64,000 bases of DNA from Mesorhabditis belari (Eukaryota > Nematoda > Chromadorea > Rhabditida > Rhabditidae): the NCBI GenBank assembly GCA_958450365.1, contig CAUEEP010000730.1, positions 391,001 through 455,000 on the forward strand, given 5' to 3'. This document shows positions 1-11,505 of the stretch, piece by piece (within the stretch, counting starts at the first letter, position 1; the number at the start of each line of letters is the position of its first letter). Position numbers and translations under genes: made by a program. The notes under the pieces are model-generated. The model ran no database searches. It worked only from the letters and a program-made list of their open reading frames with translations, and was not told where the DNA came from.

Positions 1-28
1 TGAAATTTAATTCGGTTTATTTCTATAG

Positions 29-310
29 ATGTGCCTATGGAATGTGCATGTTATGGCAAAGTTTCAGAGATTTTATTTTAAAACTCGCGATTTTGTGCAA
101 CTTTTTGTCTCTCCGGTGAGTAGGCAGGGCTTTATCATTTTAGTGCGTCTTTTATTAGAATAATTACGGTATCTTTTCCAGGTTCCACTTTTGATGTCGC
201 GCTGTTCGCAGTCAAAAATGTCATCGGAATGCATCGCGTTGACAAAGGACATCTTATTGAACTGGCAACAATCCACCAAGATGCTCACCGAATATCAATA
301 TATGGAATGA
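29..310 (+). CDS. 3' end of an unidentified protein-coding gene (partial)
   Basis: Two exons can be read in one consistent frame: 29-115 after a TTTCTATAG acceptor and ending CCG|GTGAGT, then 182-310 after TATCTTTTCCAG and ending in TGA. Together they encode about 71 residues that finish in LNWQQSTKMLTEYQYME. Only this frame stays open across the junction; the other two hit stops. Codon use in the second exon looks like real nematode coding DNA. The upstream part lies outside the window. I do not recognise the family and see no domain motif. An AATAAA at 491-496 could be its polyadenylation signal. The ATG at 29 is probably internal rather than a start. Confidence 0.45.
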
Positions 311-573
311 TTTTCTTGCATGCAGGTGTCCATAACTTAATTTTAAGTTGAAGTTTTTAAAATTGCGTTTGTTATTCTTGTTAACTTTTGTTGTTCTTGT
401 TACGCTATTACACTTGTTTGTACGGGTTTTGTACATTGTTTCAAATCTTTTTATTAAATAGACAAAATTTTGAGATCATTATGTAGAAAAAATAAAGCAT
501 CAAGCCTAATTGATTTCAAAATAGGCAAAAAAGAAAGAATAATCGTCGTCGTCATCATCATCAATCATCGTGC

Positions 574-1497
574 TTAGTTCGACTTCACTTGACTCTGGCC
601 AAGAATTGTGGCGACATCATGATCAACGACTGTTTGCGCCGCCGTTGCCAAATGAATTAGCGAGATTCCAGCCTGTTAATCATTTCAAGATTTATCCCTT
701 TTTTTTTTCTTTACCTTCACGAATGCAAATGGAAAAGCAAGAACGCAGAAAATGGACATCAAGTGAACTCCCAGAATTGACGGTCCTGGATACCATGCAC
801 GTAGATACATTAACATGTAGAACGCCTGAAACATTTATACCTTGACATTAGTTTGCCTCTTTCATTTACCTCATTCGCTCCGCACATGAATCCCAAGAAC
901 AAGCGATCGGTGTAATAGAGATGAAGAATCGGATTACTGCTTTGTTTGTGGGAAGCCTTTCTCGTCAAATCCGTTGCGTGTAAATGCAGCCTAAATTTTG
1001 ACTAAAAAAGTTAAAAACACAAAACAAACCAGTGGCTAGCAATATCGATAACGGCGCTCATTTGAAACCAAAAAGCCGAACTCGGATAGAAAACGCACAA
1101 CGACATGTTAATGGCCAATCTTTAAATGATGGGTAAATTAATATTAAAAGAAGTACAAACAAAGCACATCGGTCTGTCAGCTGATCGAGCATTGCGCCGA
1201 AACGGGAACCTAAAGTAGAGAATAAAATTGATGAATAAAAGGAAATAATTTTCTAAGGAGTAAAAAACTTACTTTGATTGTACGTTCTAGCTGCCCATCC
1301 ATCAAAAGCATCGAGTGCCGCCGAAAGGCCATAAAGAAAAACTGCCTAGAAATTAGAAATTAGAAATTAGATGAAAAGTAAAGCAAATCAACCTGTAATG
1401 GCGCATGATTCATCACCCAAAACGCCCATATCGCGAGAACGATTCGCGCATATCCGATGAGATTTGGGTAAAACAAAAAGACGTTCGTGTCGGGCAT
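574..1497 (-). CDS. pisy-1: CDP-diacylglycerol--inositol 3-phosphatidyltransferase (PI synthase)
   Basis: Integral ER membrane enzyme that joins CDP-diacylglycerol and myo-inositol to make phosphatidylinositol. Seven exons give about 215 residues, the usual length for the family. The protein opens with MPDTNVFLFYPNLIGYAR. The full CDP-alcohol phosphotransferase signature D-x2-DG-x2-AR-x8-G-x3-D-x3-D lies at roughly residues 46-75 (DAFDGWAAR, then RFGAMLDQLTD). Further family landmarks are IDIASHWLHLHA and the segment NPILHLYYTDR. Hydrophobic stretches before and after the signature fit a multi-pass protein. The stop is TAA at 574-576. Introns are short (about 25-100 nt). The start is the only Met in frame before the first conserved block. 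Identity rests on motif order and near-complete resemblance to animal PIS, so I am confident. Confidence 0.93.
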
Positions 1498-2664
1498 CCT
1501 GAAATCGAAAGAAATATTATAAAGATGACAAAAAAAAACAAAAATAAAGATAAGAGGTTGTAAAATTGTTTCTGACTGAGAAAAATACTTCTAGCGTCAA
1601 TTCCAATATTACGCAAGGGAAATAGAGCTTGCCGAAAAAACAAAAAAAAATCGATGTTTTTAGTAACTTTGTAATCGCATTTCAAAACACCACACGCCCA
1701 CACCAACTTCTCCATTCTAAATAAGCGGGTCGAGTCATAAGAAAAAATAAAACGCAGAAAAAAAACGTTTCACTCACTGGGAATCAATAGAGAAACGGAG
1801 AAAAGGGGAAAAGGGCAGCTCGGTGAAAAGAGAAAAAAAGGAGAAGGGGAGAAGGGGAATCGGGCGAATAATTCCATGGTCGTCACCCGGAGATTGCCGC
1901 GGTAAAAGCAGTGAAAAAAGAAAAAGGACCAATGAGAAATTGAAAGATTTCTGCGGATTCTCTTTTTGTGTTCACATCTTTTTCCACTTGCTTTCTTCCC
2001 ATTGCTTTTTAGGGGGTTTTGGGGACTTATGCTGATTAGTTTGTTTGTTTATTCAATCATTTCAGTGCAGCTTGTTGATTTTTATAGATTCTTTGTTTCA
2101 AAAAAACAACACAAATTGTGTAAGCATTCTTTATTCACAAATATGTACACCTGAATAAATCGAGTCAAAAAAATGAGGTGGAAAATCACTAAAATCTTCG
2201 CGAATCACTAGTTAGAGACTAAAATCTATCGAGAAACGACAAAAAAAACATGAAAATGACCTGGAAGAGAATGGAAAGATTGCAAAAATTTGTGTGAATT
2301 GAAAAAAATAAAATAATCCTTGATGTTCAATGTGAATTGGTTCCCGTAACGAGGCACTAGGTAAAAAGGTAGAGAGAAGGCAAAAAAGAGAACTGGGTTT
2401 CTTGTGGATGAAAAGTTGGGTACGTGGAAGAATCACCGGGAAAGGGGGGAGGGGAAAGGCCGTGAATTGTTGGAGTAAAGTTAATGCTTGATGGCAGCGA
2501 AAGAACCTGGGAGAAGAGAGAGAGTTGGGACTGAATCTGGACCAAAATTTGAAAGTTTCTGTTTCAGCATCCAGATTCACAAGTACCAAAGACACATTTC
2601 TGAGAAATCTGGAATGCATAAGTATTTGCAAAGATGAATCGAGAATTTTCATCTATGCACTGGA
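1498..2664. other. Non-coding spacer between pisy-1 and ubc-8
   Basis: Upstream of pisy-1 and downstream of ubc-8, both on the minus strand. It contains a purine-rich stretch at about 1795-1860 (gagaaaaggggaaaagggcagc...) that resembles other promoter-proximal purine or pyrimidine tracts in this window. Open frames here are low in complexity and show no conserved motif. No gene is supported. Confidence 0.5.
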
Positions 2665-3922
2665 TCACAACTCCATTTGATCGGCCTCGTCCTCAGAAAA
2701 GTCGGAAATCGTCGAATCCGAGTCATCCTAAAGAACAATGGGTTTTCTTATCAATGTTTACAAGTTTATCTAGGCTCAGATGCAAAGGTAGCTAAATGGC
2801 AACTGATTTAGTCAGATCTGATACTTTTGTTTTCAGCTCTACCTGATAGCCGTGTGTCCGTCCCGAGCCATCTATCGGACCGCGAAGTGAGTCCTCTGAG
2901 GCGAAACGTTCAACATATTCTGAAAATGACTTTTGTTGGTCAGTTGGTGAAATTGGTTCCGGATTGATTCCGGATATAATTTAAATATAAGCAAATATTA
3001 CTGTACTTTACCTGGGATATAATAGAATACTACTGTACCTTATGCATAGTATAATAGTATGGGAAAACTACTGTACTCTATTTTGTACTAGACTTGGGGA
3101 AATTCCAACCCGAATCTAATTTCACCTTCGTTTTCTCAGCCGTCTCTTGGCCGATTGTTCTGAAATTTTGTTTATAAATAGAAATTCTCATTCTCTGCTT
3201 GTAGATAAAATTACAGAGCAATCGGCCAAGAGACGGCTGAGAAAATGAAGGTGGAATTTTCCCATGTCTACCTCGTACCCCGTTTTGTACTCTACTCTCA
3301 CCGGTGCATTTCCGTCGAAATTCTTCTGGCTTGTGAAGGTAGAGAGCGGCCGCGTCTCCATTGAGAGGATCGGTTGGATTTGGATAAGTGAGCAGTTGAG
3401 GGAGAAATGATTCGAAGATATTTGTCAAATCGTAAAGAGCCGTCCAAGCCTGGAAGCACAGAAAATCACATTGAGTAAATGACGAAAATTGGAATCACCT
3501 GATTGATGACATCGAGACACACCGTCCCCGAAGCCTCGTCAATATTCGGATGAAAAATTTTGTTGAGGAAACCGATCGATGGGGATTTAAAGGGGTATTT
3601 CTCGGGCAATTCCACCCGCACACGCCACACTCCCTTTTCGTAAGCGGCTAAAGAATTTTAGAAATTAGAAAAAATCCATTCATTGATTAAGAAAATAATA
3701 ATAATAACTGAAAACTAGAAATAAAATTCCAGTTTTTCAATGAACTTACTCCCTTTTGGCCCGTAGAACTTGACGCTGAACTCGTTGAGACCGCTCATGA
3801 TCGACACCTCGTGTTTGGACTCAATTCTGGAATTGTCAGAAGTTTTACCATAGATATAGAAATACTGACAATCTGATGAGATCGGTGTCCATCCGGCGTT
3901 TGCCCGCACTCGGCGATGACAT
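2665..3922 (-). CDS. ubc-8: Ubiquitin-conjugating enzyme E2, UBE2H/UBC8 type
   Basis: E2 enzyme that takes activated ubiquitin from E1 and passes it to substrates with an E3. In yeast and mammals this class works with the GID/CTLH ligase. Exon 1 starts [18 protein letters not shown] at 3922, matching the UBE2H start. Next come [20 protein letters not shown] and the E2 core with [16 protein letters not shown]. The HPN motif and catalytic Cys lie in [17 protein letters not shown], and the helix segment [18 protein letters not shown] follows. The last exons give [13 protein letters not shown] and the acidic tail [17 protein letters not shown], characteristic of UBE2H. The stop codon is at 2665-2667. 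A fold-back element (3089-3270) sits in one intron. Upstream is a striking polypurine array (4111-4240). Confidence 0.95.
3089..3270. mobile_element. Fold-back MITE in a ubc-8 intron
   Basis: The ends are inverted: TAGACTTGGGGAAATTCCA at 3089 and TGGAATTTTCCCATGTCTA at 3270. Just inside, a longer arm containing TTTCTCAGCCGTCTCTTGG and CCGATTG pairs with CAATCGG and CCAAGAGACGGCTGAGAAA. The centre is short and AT-rich. It has no coding capacity and is a non-autonomous inverted-repeat element. The TA at each tip is compatible with a Tc1/mariner-type target site. Confidence 0.75.
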
Positions 3923-4110
3923 TTTCAAAGGAAGAGGAATCAATCAATTTATGGATAGTTGCTAAACTTGTAATAATGAAAAGGGTTGAGAAAAAAAGCT
4001 AAAAGAAAAGATGTTTGTAAAATGTGACTAGCATAGCCATACACACACACAAATTCGAGATCACATGAGATGGGGGAAAGGGAGGTATTGAAAGGGAAAG
4101 GGGGAAAGGG

Positions 4111-4240
4111 GGAAGAGAGGGGAAGAGAGGGGAAGAGAGGGGAAGAGAGGGGAAGAGAGGGGAAGAGAGGGGAAGAGAGGGGAAGAGAGGGGAAGAGAGG
4201 GGAAGAGAGGGGAAGAGAGGGGAAGAGAGGGGAAGAGAGG
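4111..4240. repeat. Perfect 10-bp polypurine tandem array (GGAAGAGAGG x13)
   Basis: Thirteen identical copies of ggaagagagg run without interruption, inside a longer purine-only tract on the plus strand from about 4076 to 4250. It lies 190-320 bp upstream of the ubc-8 start codon. Perfect copies suggest recent expansion or strong homogenisation. Confidence 0.95.
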
Positions 4241-5188
4241 GAAAAGGATTTCAAGAAAACATTTAGAAAAGGGGTAAGGGGTGAAAGGAAAATGAGAGAC
4301 AACTGAGATATAAAGGAAAAAGAGGAACTCAATCGAAAATCTATTGGAGAAGAGGATAGCAGAGAAAATAGAGAGAAATTGACGGATATAGACAGAAGAT
4401 ATGCGGAGATGACCCTAAATCGAGTGTAGAATGATATCTTTCTTCTTGGATACCAAATTGGTTACACACCAGTCTTTTTATAGATTTGGAACAATGCTGG
4501 AAGAGAACCTGAGCTTATCGGTATCTTTGATAAGAAGGAGACAATACTGTAGCTAGGAATGGGCCCGCTATGGGCTCCTCTAACAATGAGCTACACCGAC
4601 ACGTATCACAACGTCAAGCGCTAAAATTTGAATATTTTAAGAGCTGTTTACACCAAGTAAAAAAAATAAGGTCATGCTTTAAAGATTTGTGGAAAATATA
4701 GAATAATTCTAAAATGAAAATAATGATAAAGTTTTTGTAAAAGAGGCAGCTGATTGTCATGTGTCTGAAGGGAGAAAAGTGAGGGAGTGAGACAAAAGTG
4801 GAGACGATTGATCGCCAGTGGTTGAATGTCTGCTCTTTCTATCTCTACGTCTTTTTGTGTGGCTCTGTCGATGGAAGTTCTCTTCTCTACACAGATGGAT
4901 GGAGAGGCTGACGAGAGGATGACTCTCCCTCTCTGCTTCTCCCCCATCCCTCACTTTTCTTTCTTTTTCAAAACCTCTTCCTTCTTCTTCTAGAACTACG
5001 TGTTTTCTGGAAAAATTAAGTAAAACCAAGAATTTTGCCTATAGAGTAAAGCCAGTTATCAGCTTGTTTGCTTGCTTTTAAAATTGGCTTGCTTGTAAAG
5101 TTTTGGTTACTGTATCCATTGATGAAAAGAGCAGCAAGCAAAGCTTGAGAAAATGAAACTCTTTGATGGACATTGTTTGGGTGACTTC

Positions 5189-5217
5189 AATCAGCTCAGT
5201 GAGCTGATTGAAGACTA
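5189..5217. repeat. Near-perfect palindrome
   Basis: The sequence cttcaatcagctca-g-tgagctgattgaag folds into a 14-bp perfect stem with a one-base centre. It is isolated in the ubc-8/ric-3 spacer. Function unknown. Confidence 0.7.
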
Positions 5218-6036
5218 AAGTTGAGTAAAGAAGAGTAGACTAAAGAGAAACAGTGTTTAAAGTCAACAACAACTCACAAAAACTTTGCGTTGAAAGCTAA
5301 TAAAAAGTGAAAGTTGGCAAAAAGTAGAAGATTGAATAAAAACAGAAATACGATTGCGATAATTTTCGAGAATTAACATTATTTAGAAAACGGATGCTCA
5401 GTGAACACACTTAAATCATGATACTGAAGTTGTACTGTGAAATGATACTCAACTTGTACTGTGAAATGATACTCAACTTGTACTCTTTTCATTCGAACTC
5501 ATTCCACCACAGAAGTAGTGTTATTGTTGCAAATTCCCAAATTATAAAATCTTTATTAACTGCCGCAAAAAAAACATACGTGTATTGAGTGTGAGATTCA
5601 ATGGATTTGTTGTGAGAGAATGCTTTTGGGAAATTCTTGGTTTCTATTTGCTTTTGGAGTTAAGAGGCAATGGGAAATAACTCTAGAATATCGCAGGCAC
5701 AAACACAATTATCAAAATGTGAGTAATCTTGGAAAAAAAATTGTTTTGACAATATAATGACAAAGGAAAAGTAAGACTAGAAAAGGGAAATTATTTTTGG
5801 AACGAGATTTGGTGGGGTTTGTTGACAAGGGTAAGCTTTCAAGCTTTTTAAAAATATGAGTTTCCCTATTACGGCTTTTGTGAAAGACTAACTAGAGGGA
5901 ACTTTAGAATTTGAATTTTCAAATTTGATTTCAAAATTGATTTCAAAATTTGAATCAAAATTTCAAATCAGAACTTTTGTTTCCAAGCTGAGAAATATTT
6001 GTTGCTGAAATTGGAAGACAATACAATGTGTTTTCC

Positions 6037-8326
6037 TCATTCTTTTTGTGCTTTTTTCCGCCTTCTCACTTTCTCGTCAGTCTTTTTCGATTGAATCATT
6101 GATTCTTTTACTGTTTCATTTTTAATTGTCTTCAATTTTTCTTCTTTTACGAGTTTCCCATTTTTTGCTTTTGACTTTTTCGATCTATCATCTTCCTCTT
6201 CGGAACTGAAAATGGTTTAATTGAAAAGGGATAGTTGAGACTTGCAATACTTGAGACTTGCAATACTTAAGACTTATAATACTTGAGACTTATAATACTT
6301 GAGACTTACAATACTTGAGACTTACAATACTTGTATAGTAGTGTACAATGTTACAGTATTCTCACAGTAGGCTTATTGCTAAAATTCTCAACTAAACAAG
6401 GCTTAATTGGCACATGGATGACTGGCAACTTTTTGCCAAATTTGCCAATCTGCCAATCTGCCAATCTTCTAATCTTCCAATCTTCTTTTTAAAACCAGTA
6501 CCGGTAAGTCTAGTAGCAGTAGTAAACGTAAAAGAAACCTGGCTTATTTCGTTGACAACTAAAACAACCAATCCTAGGAAAATCGAAACTCTCAAAAAGC
6601 ACTGTTCTACCAGGCTAATGTCTTGAAGTCCTTTGATATTTCTTCCGAAAACTCACCGTTCTTGTGATGATTGTTCAGAATGAAGTTCTTCGGAAGAAGT
6701 GCCACTTCCCTCTTCCTCTTCTTCATCTTCATCCTCATCAATTTCTTCATCTTCTTCTTCTGATTCCTCAATTTTCTTCACCTTTTTCCTTGTTGCATCT
6801 TTTTCCCGTGCCCGATCGTACTCCTTGGAAAGAGCCTAAATTTTATTTTATCTTTCATCTTTATACTTTCAAAACCTTGAACTCAGTAAGTGCCCTCTCT
6901 AAATCATCAATATATCCATCTTGTGTATTCGGGGTTTTTGATGTTGACGGACTCGGGTCCTCCATTTTCTCATCTTCTTCAATTTGTTCTTCTTTTTCAT
7001 TTTGTGCAGCTGCTGCCATTCCTTCGCCTTGTACTCTCTCCAATTGCTCCAATATCTTTGCCATCGCTTCCTCGGTTTGACGGAGACGCTCTTGCAAACC
7101 GCGAATCTTCTTTTTGTCTAAAGCTTTACTATGAATCTGACAGGTAGCATATTAGTTTTTACTCTCAATGTCGATTGATTGCTATTAGTACCTTTTACAC
7201 CTGCAAGACTCTCCACAAATTCAGCATCTTCCTCCTCTTCTGAAGATCCCGATGCAAAACGACGACGGCTCTTCTTTTTCTTCTTTGACTTAAAACGAAG
7301 CTTTTATATCGTACTTATTGCTATAGAAAATCACACTCAGCTGGCCTAGTATCAGAACTAACATTTTAAATCTAGATCTAAATCTAGATCAGCTTCTAGA
7401 TCTAAATCTAGATCAGCTTCTAGATCTAAATCTAGATCAGCTTCTAGATCTAAATCTAGATCAGCTTCTAGATCTATGAACTTAGTACATTCTGTCCATT
7501 TCTCTGTACGATGTCCTTATTTTTGAAAAACAATGAGACAAACAAAGGAAATTATCGATTAAAAAGCCTCAGAATTTCCTACAAAGTTCTCACCTTGAAC
7601 AATGTGTAGAGCAAGAAAACGACAACTCCAACTGTGTAGAAGGGAAGGAGCCATGAGTACATTCCCCTTCCACCACCACCTGGAAATAGTCCATTGAATT
7701 TTTGGAGAAGCTTATCAAGCTGTGTACTTGATCAAGATCAAGTTGCAAATACCGTACTCTGATGTGTGTTTTCAGCTTGTGAAGCGGCCATTCTCATTGC
7801 GGGATGAACACCGGGTGGACCACCGCCACTCCTTGCACCCATTCCTGCACCTGGATGCATTGGGGGTCTAAAGTTTTCTTTGAACTTTTGATCGTAAAGA
7901 TATTAAAACTAGAATCAATATTAATAAGAACTAAAATGGCAGAGTGTCAATAATGGAAATGGGTTCTCCTAGCATTCCCCCTCCATCAATTGGCGATAAG
8001 TGGGTACCTGTGTGGGGCAGTTTTGGGAGAGTCAGGTTTCGAGAAAAACCCCATGATGAGTGGATGGAGAACCGTCGGATACAACATAGCGAAACAGATC
8101 ACAACCACGGCCACCACCTGTAAGAAAAGAATTGCTAGGAAATTTTGGAAATCAGTGATCCAATTCCTATTGCTTTTCACATTCACTTACAGTACTCAAT
8201 CAAAGTTTTCAAAATTTCTTTTTGCTTTCCTAAACCCACCATCCCTAGCTTCCAATTCGTCAGCGGACCTTCATCTTCATCGTCTGAACTTCGTCGCTTT
8301 CTTCGTTTCCTTTTCTCTGATGGCAT
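6037..8326 (-). CDS. ric-3: RIC-3 acetylcholine-receptor chaperone
   Basis: ER membrane protein that helps fold and assemble nicotinic acetylcholine receptors. Exon 1 (from 8326) encodes MPSEKRKRRKRRSSDDEDEG then LTNWKLGM. Exon 2 gives a first transmembrane segment (VVAVVVICFAMLYPTVLHPL). A Pro/Gly/Met-rich linker follows (RPPMHPGAGMGARSGGG). The second membrane segment is MYSWLLPFYTVGVVVFLLYT. The cytosolic part has charged coiled coils, including QERLRQTEEAMAKILEQLER and IDDLERALTEFKVLK. The tail is acidic then lysine-rich and ends KKAQKE at 6037. The order of basic N-terminus, TM, proline-rich linker, TM and coiled coils is the RIC-3 layout. Eight exons are readable. Introns carry small tandem arrays at 6237-6332 and 7369-7475. 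Confidence 0.92.
6237..6332. repeat. 16-bp tandem array in a ric-3 intron
   Basis: Six copies of gagacttgcaatactt with changes at two or three positions (cttgcaata, cttataata, cttacaata). Confidence 0.85.
7369..7475. repeat. 24-bp tandem array in a ric-3 intron
   Basis: About four copies of ctagatctaaatctagatcagctt. Each unit is itself rich in AGATCT and CTAGAT half-palindromes. Confidence 0.85.
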
Positions 8327-9963
8327 CTTTTTTTGTGTAAACGCTGAAAGTTCAATCTATCAAATAGTCAAAAAAGGTTGATGAAAATGAAAATATTTCA
8401 TATTTTCTTTCGCTGCTTGACGAATTTGGATAAACGATCGTTGAGTAAACACAGTTTTGGAGCAAAAAGGGTACTTCAAATTTCAAAAGGCATTTCCCTT
8501 GCACTCCAAGAGAAAAGTCACCGTTAGAATGAGAAAATTATATACATTTATAGAAAATTAAAATGGGTGATTAATGGTTAAATTAAAATGGTGAATTTAG
8601 CCATGATTAATGGTTTTCCTAGGCTGATTAATGGCTAACCTATTTTAGATCTAATCTGTTGTGAAGAATGCCTAAGACTAGGTTTTGTTTCAAAGTAGTA
8701 CTATCAAAGATGGCATTCTTTTAAGCCAGCTCTTGGTTGTCGCTATTGATTCTTTTATTGAATTGGAAGTCTCTTAATATCTAGCATAACTTGTCTTTGA
8801 ATCTTTTTGAACTCTTTGAATTCTAGAATCTAGAAGTTCATACTCGAGAAGTTCTGAGTTCAACATCTTTACAAATTTTATGTATCACTTCGAAAGAGCG
8901 GAGAAAATGAGAGAAAATCGGGCAACAAAAAAAAAGGGCTGAGTGGACAAATTAGGAAAGCGGGGATAGACAACTACAAACTTTACGAGACGTGAAAATG
9001 GGAGAAATTTGGATGGGATGGGGAAGAGAGAGAAAGCTCATCGTTCGGAAAGCAGCTGAGATAGGAAAAGGGGGAATGAAGGACTTTCCCCCCAACACAC
9101 ACCGCACATCGCCTAGACATCGATCGCCCCGAAAAGGCCCACTCTGTTCTCTTTCTTTTGCTCATTCCTTTTCCCTTTTTCCCCTTTTCCTTTTCACTTT
9201 CATCTCGTTCTCTTTGCATTGCCGACTTTCTCGCGTTCTTTGTGGAAATGTCCGAATTGTGTGGAATTTAATATTCGTGCGATATACTGAAATCCATTTC
9301 AAGAAACAAGAAACAACTTCAAGTTTAGTGAAAAAAATAATTCCAATTAAATTTAAAAAAGTTTCTCTTTTCTATTTGACAACCGTGCTACCGTACCCTA
9401 GACAGTTTGCTTGAAAACCCGACGTTTTTAATCTTATAAATAGTCGTTGATTGACCAAAAAGCCATTTTTACTCATTCACCACTTAACTGCGCTCTGTTA
9501 AAGCCATCATTTTGCAACTAGTTCTTATCGTTAAACGTTTTAAAGGCCAATGATTTTCGTAAGGACAACATTTTGCTATCAACTTTCTCCTTCACCATGT
9601 AAAAATCGTCGACATGCGTAAAGCCATGAGTTGTGCAAAAATTTTTGTTAAACACTTTAAAAACCAATGCTTTTTCGCAAAACTTCTATGTTGAACTTTT
9701 TATTAAGCGCTTTGAGTACAAAATGGTTGGCGTGCTCGCGTCGCGGCTACTATACCCCGCAGCGAGACACAATTCGTTCTTGGTCAAGAATTTTCCTGAT
9801 CTACGGGGTTCTTGAGCCGACAGACACAATTTGACCATTATATCAGCTTACGTAACGATTGATTGAACTGTCATACTCGATATGTTTTGCTTTCGTAATT
9901 GCTGTCTCGTTTTCGATTTGAGTTCGATAATTTTTCTTAATTTCAGGATCACATTTCTTCAAT
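8327..9963. other. Divergent intergenic region between ric-3 and let-70
   Basis: Shared upstream region of ric-3 (minus) and let-70 (plus). A purine-to-pyrimidine transition at 8885-9230 (GA-rich then cattccttttccctttttcc) resembles promoter-linked tracts elsewhere in the window. Imperfect repeats built on gttaaagccat...gttaaac...ttaaa..ccaatg lie at about 9495-9675. A small GC-rich patch sits at about 9730-9830. No exon is supported. Confidence 0.45.
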
Positions 9964-10872
<909 letters not shown>

Positions 10873-11040
10873 ACGTCTTTCGATGCTCGTCAGACCCCGT
10901 GAACGTTGTATCATATTTAATTTAACTTGAAAATTATGTGCATTCTCTCTTTGGACGTGTTCTGAAACTTTTCGTGGATAAATCGTTCTTTCATTGCAAT
11001 TGTTACCCAAAAATTTGCGAATAAATTTTAGTCCGTTTTA

Positions 11041-11344
11041 AAAGTCGTTTGAAAAGCAAGTGTATTGGCTCTCCAAACAAGATTCTTTCGCAGTTGGTCC
11101 TGGGATCTTGGAATTAGCAGCTGATGATGCAAAGGTGTGATATTTTTTAAGAACTTGAATTTTTTAGTCTTTGGCCAAAATCTGATTGTAAGTTCGACAG
11201 CTAAAACAATAAAATTCTAAAATACAGTCAACCTTGGCAGAGCATGTGGAAATTGCACGTTCATTTTTGCCTGCGGCGCTATTGATCATGTCTGCGTTAC
11301 ATGCACATCAGCCGAATTTTACAGGCGGGCTTAAGAATGTTTAA
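11041..11344 (+). other. Possible cryptic small gene or exon remnant between let-70 and atg-7
   Basis: Two exon-like blocks sit between the let-70 poly(A) region and atg-7. Block 11041-11135 reads ...KQVYWLSKQDSFAVGPGILE. Block 11228-11334 follows an AAATACAG acceptor and is open in two frames. One frame reads LGRACGNCTFIFACGAID then HVCVTCTSAEFYRRA and stops. Its spacing C-x2-C-x6-C-x4-H-x-C-x2-C looks like a zinc knuckle or half RING. The other frame reads STLAEHVEIARSFLPAALL. No start codon or convincing full model was found, so this may be a remnant or an unannotated short gene. Confidence 0.25.
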
Positions 11345-11505
11345 TTGCGTTCATAGTTTTTGATTGCCATCCTTATCCTTTAAAATCTTGCACGAAAGCA
11401 AAAGTAGACGATTGATCTATATTTACATTTTTTGCCTATGTAGTCTAAAAGTGATCACAAGTAATGCACTAACTTTTCAAAAAGATTTCAGACCCGTTTT
11501 GTGGA

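Larger units (their letters stand above)
3923..6036. other. Spacer between ubc-8 and ric-3, with ubc-8 upstream region
   Basis: No exon I can support. It contains the polypurine array, AT-rich sequence with short direct repeats (gaaatgatactcaacttgtactgt repeated at about 5440-5480) and a near-perfect palindrome at 5189-5217. Two overlapping minus-strand frames at 4672-5029 are low in complexity and not conserved in any way I can see. They may be 5' untranslated or promoter sequence of ubc-8. Confidence 0.45.

Noticed and set aside
3949..4332. Open frames across the decamer array (Leu/Ser/Pro/Phe repeats or Glu/Arg/Gly repeats)
   Set aside because: They are produced by the perfect 10-bp purine repeat, which keeps several frames open; no flanking exon content.
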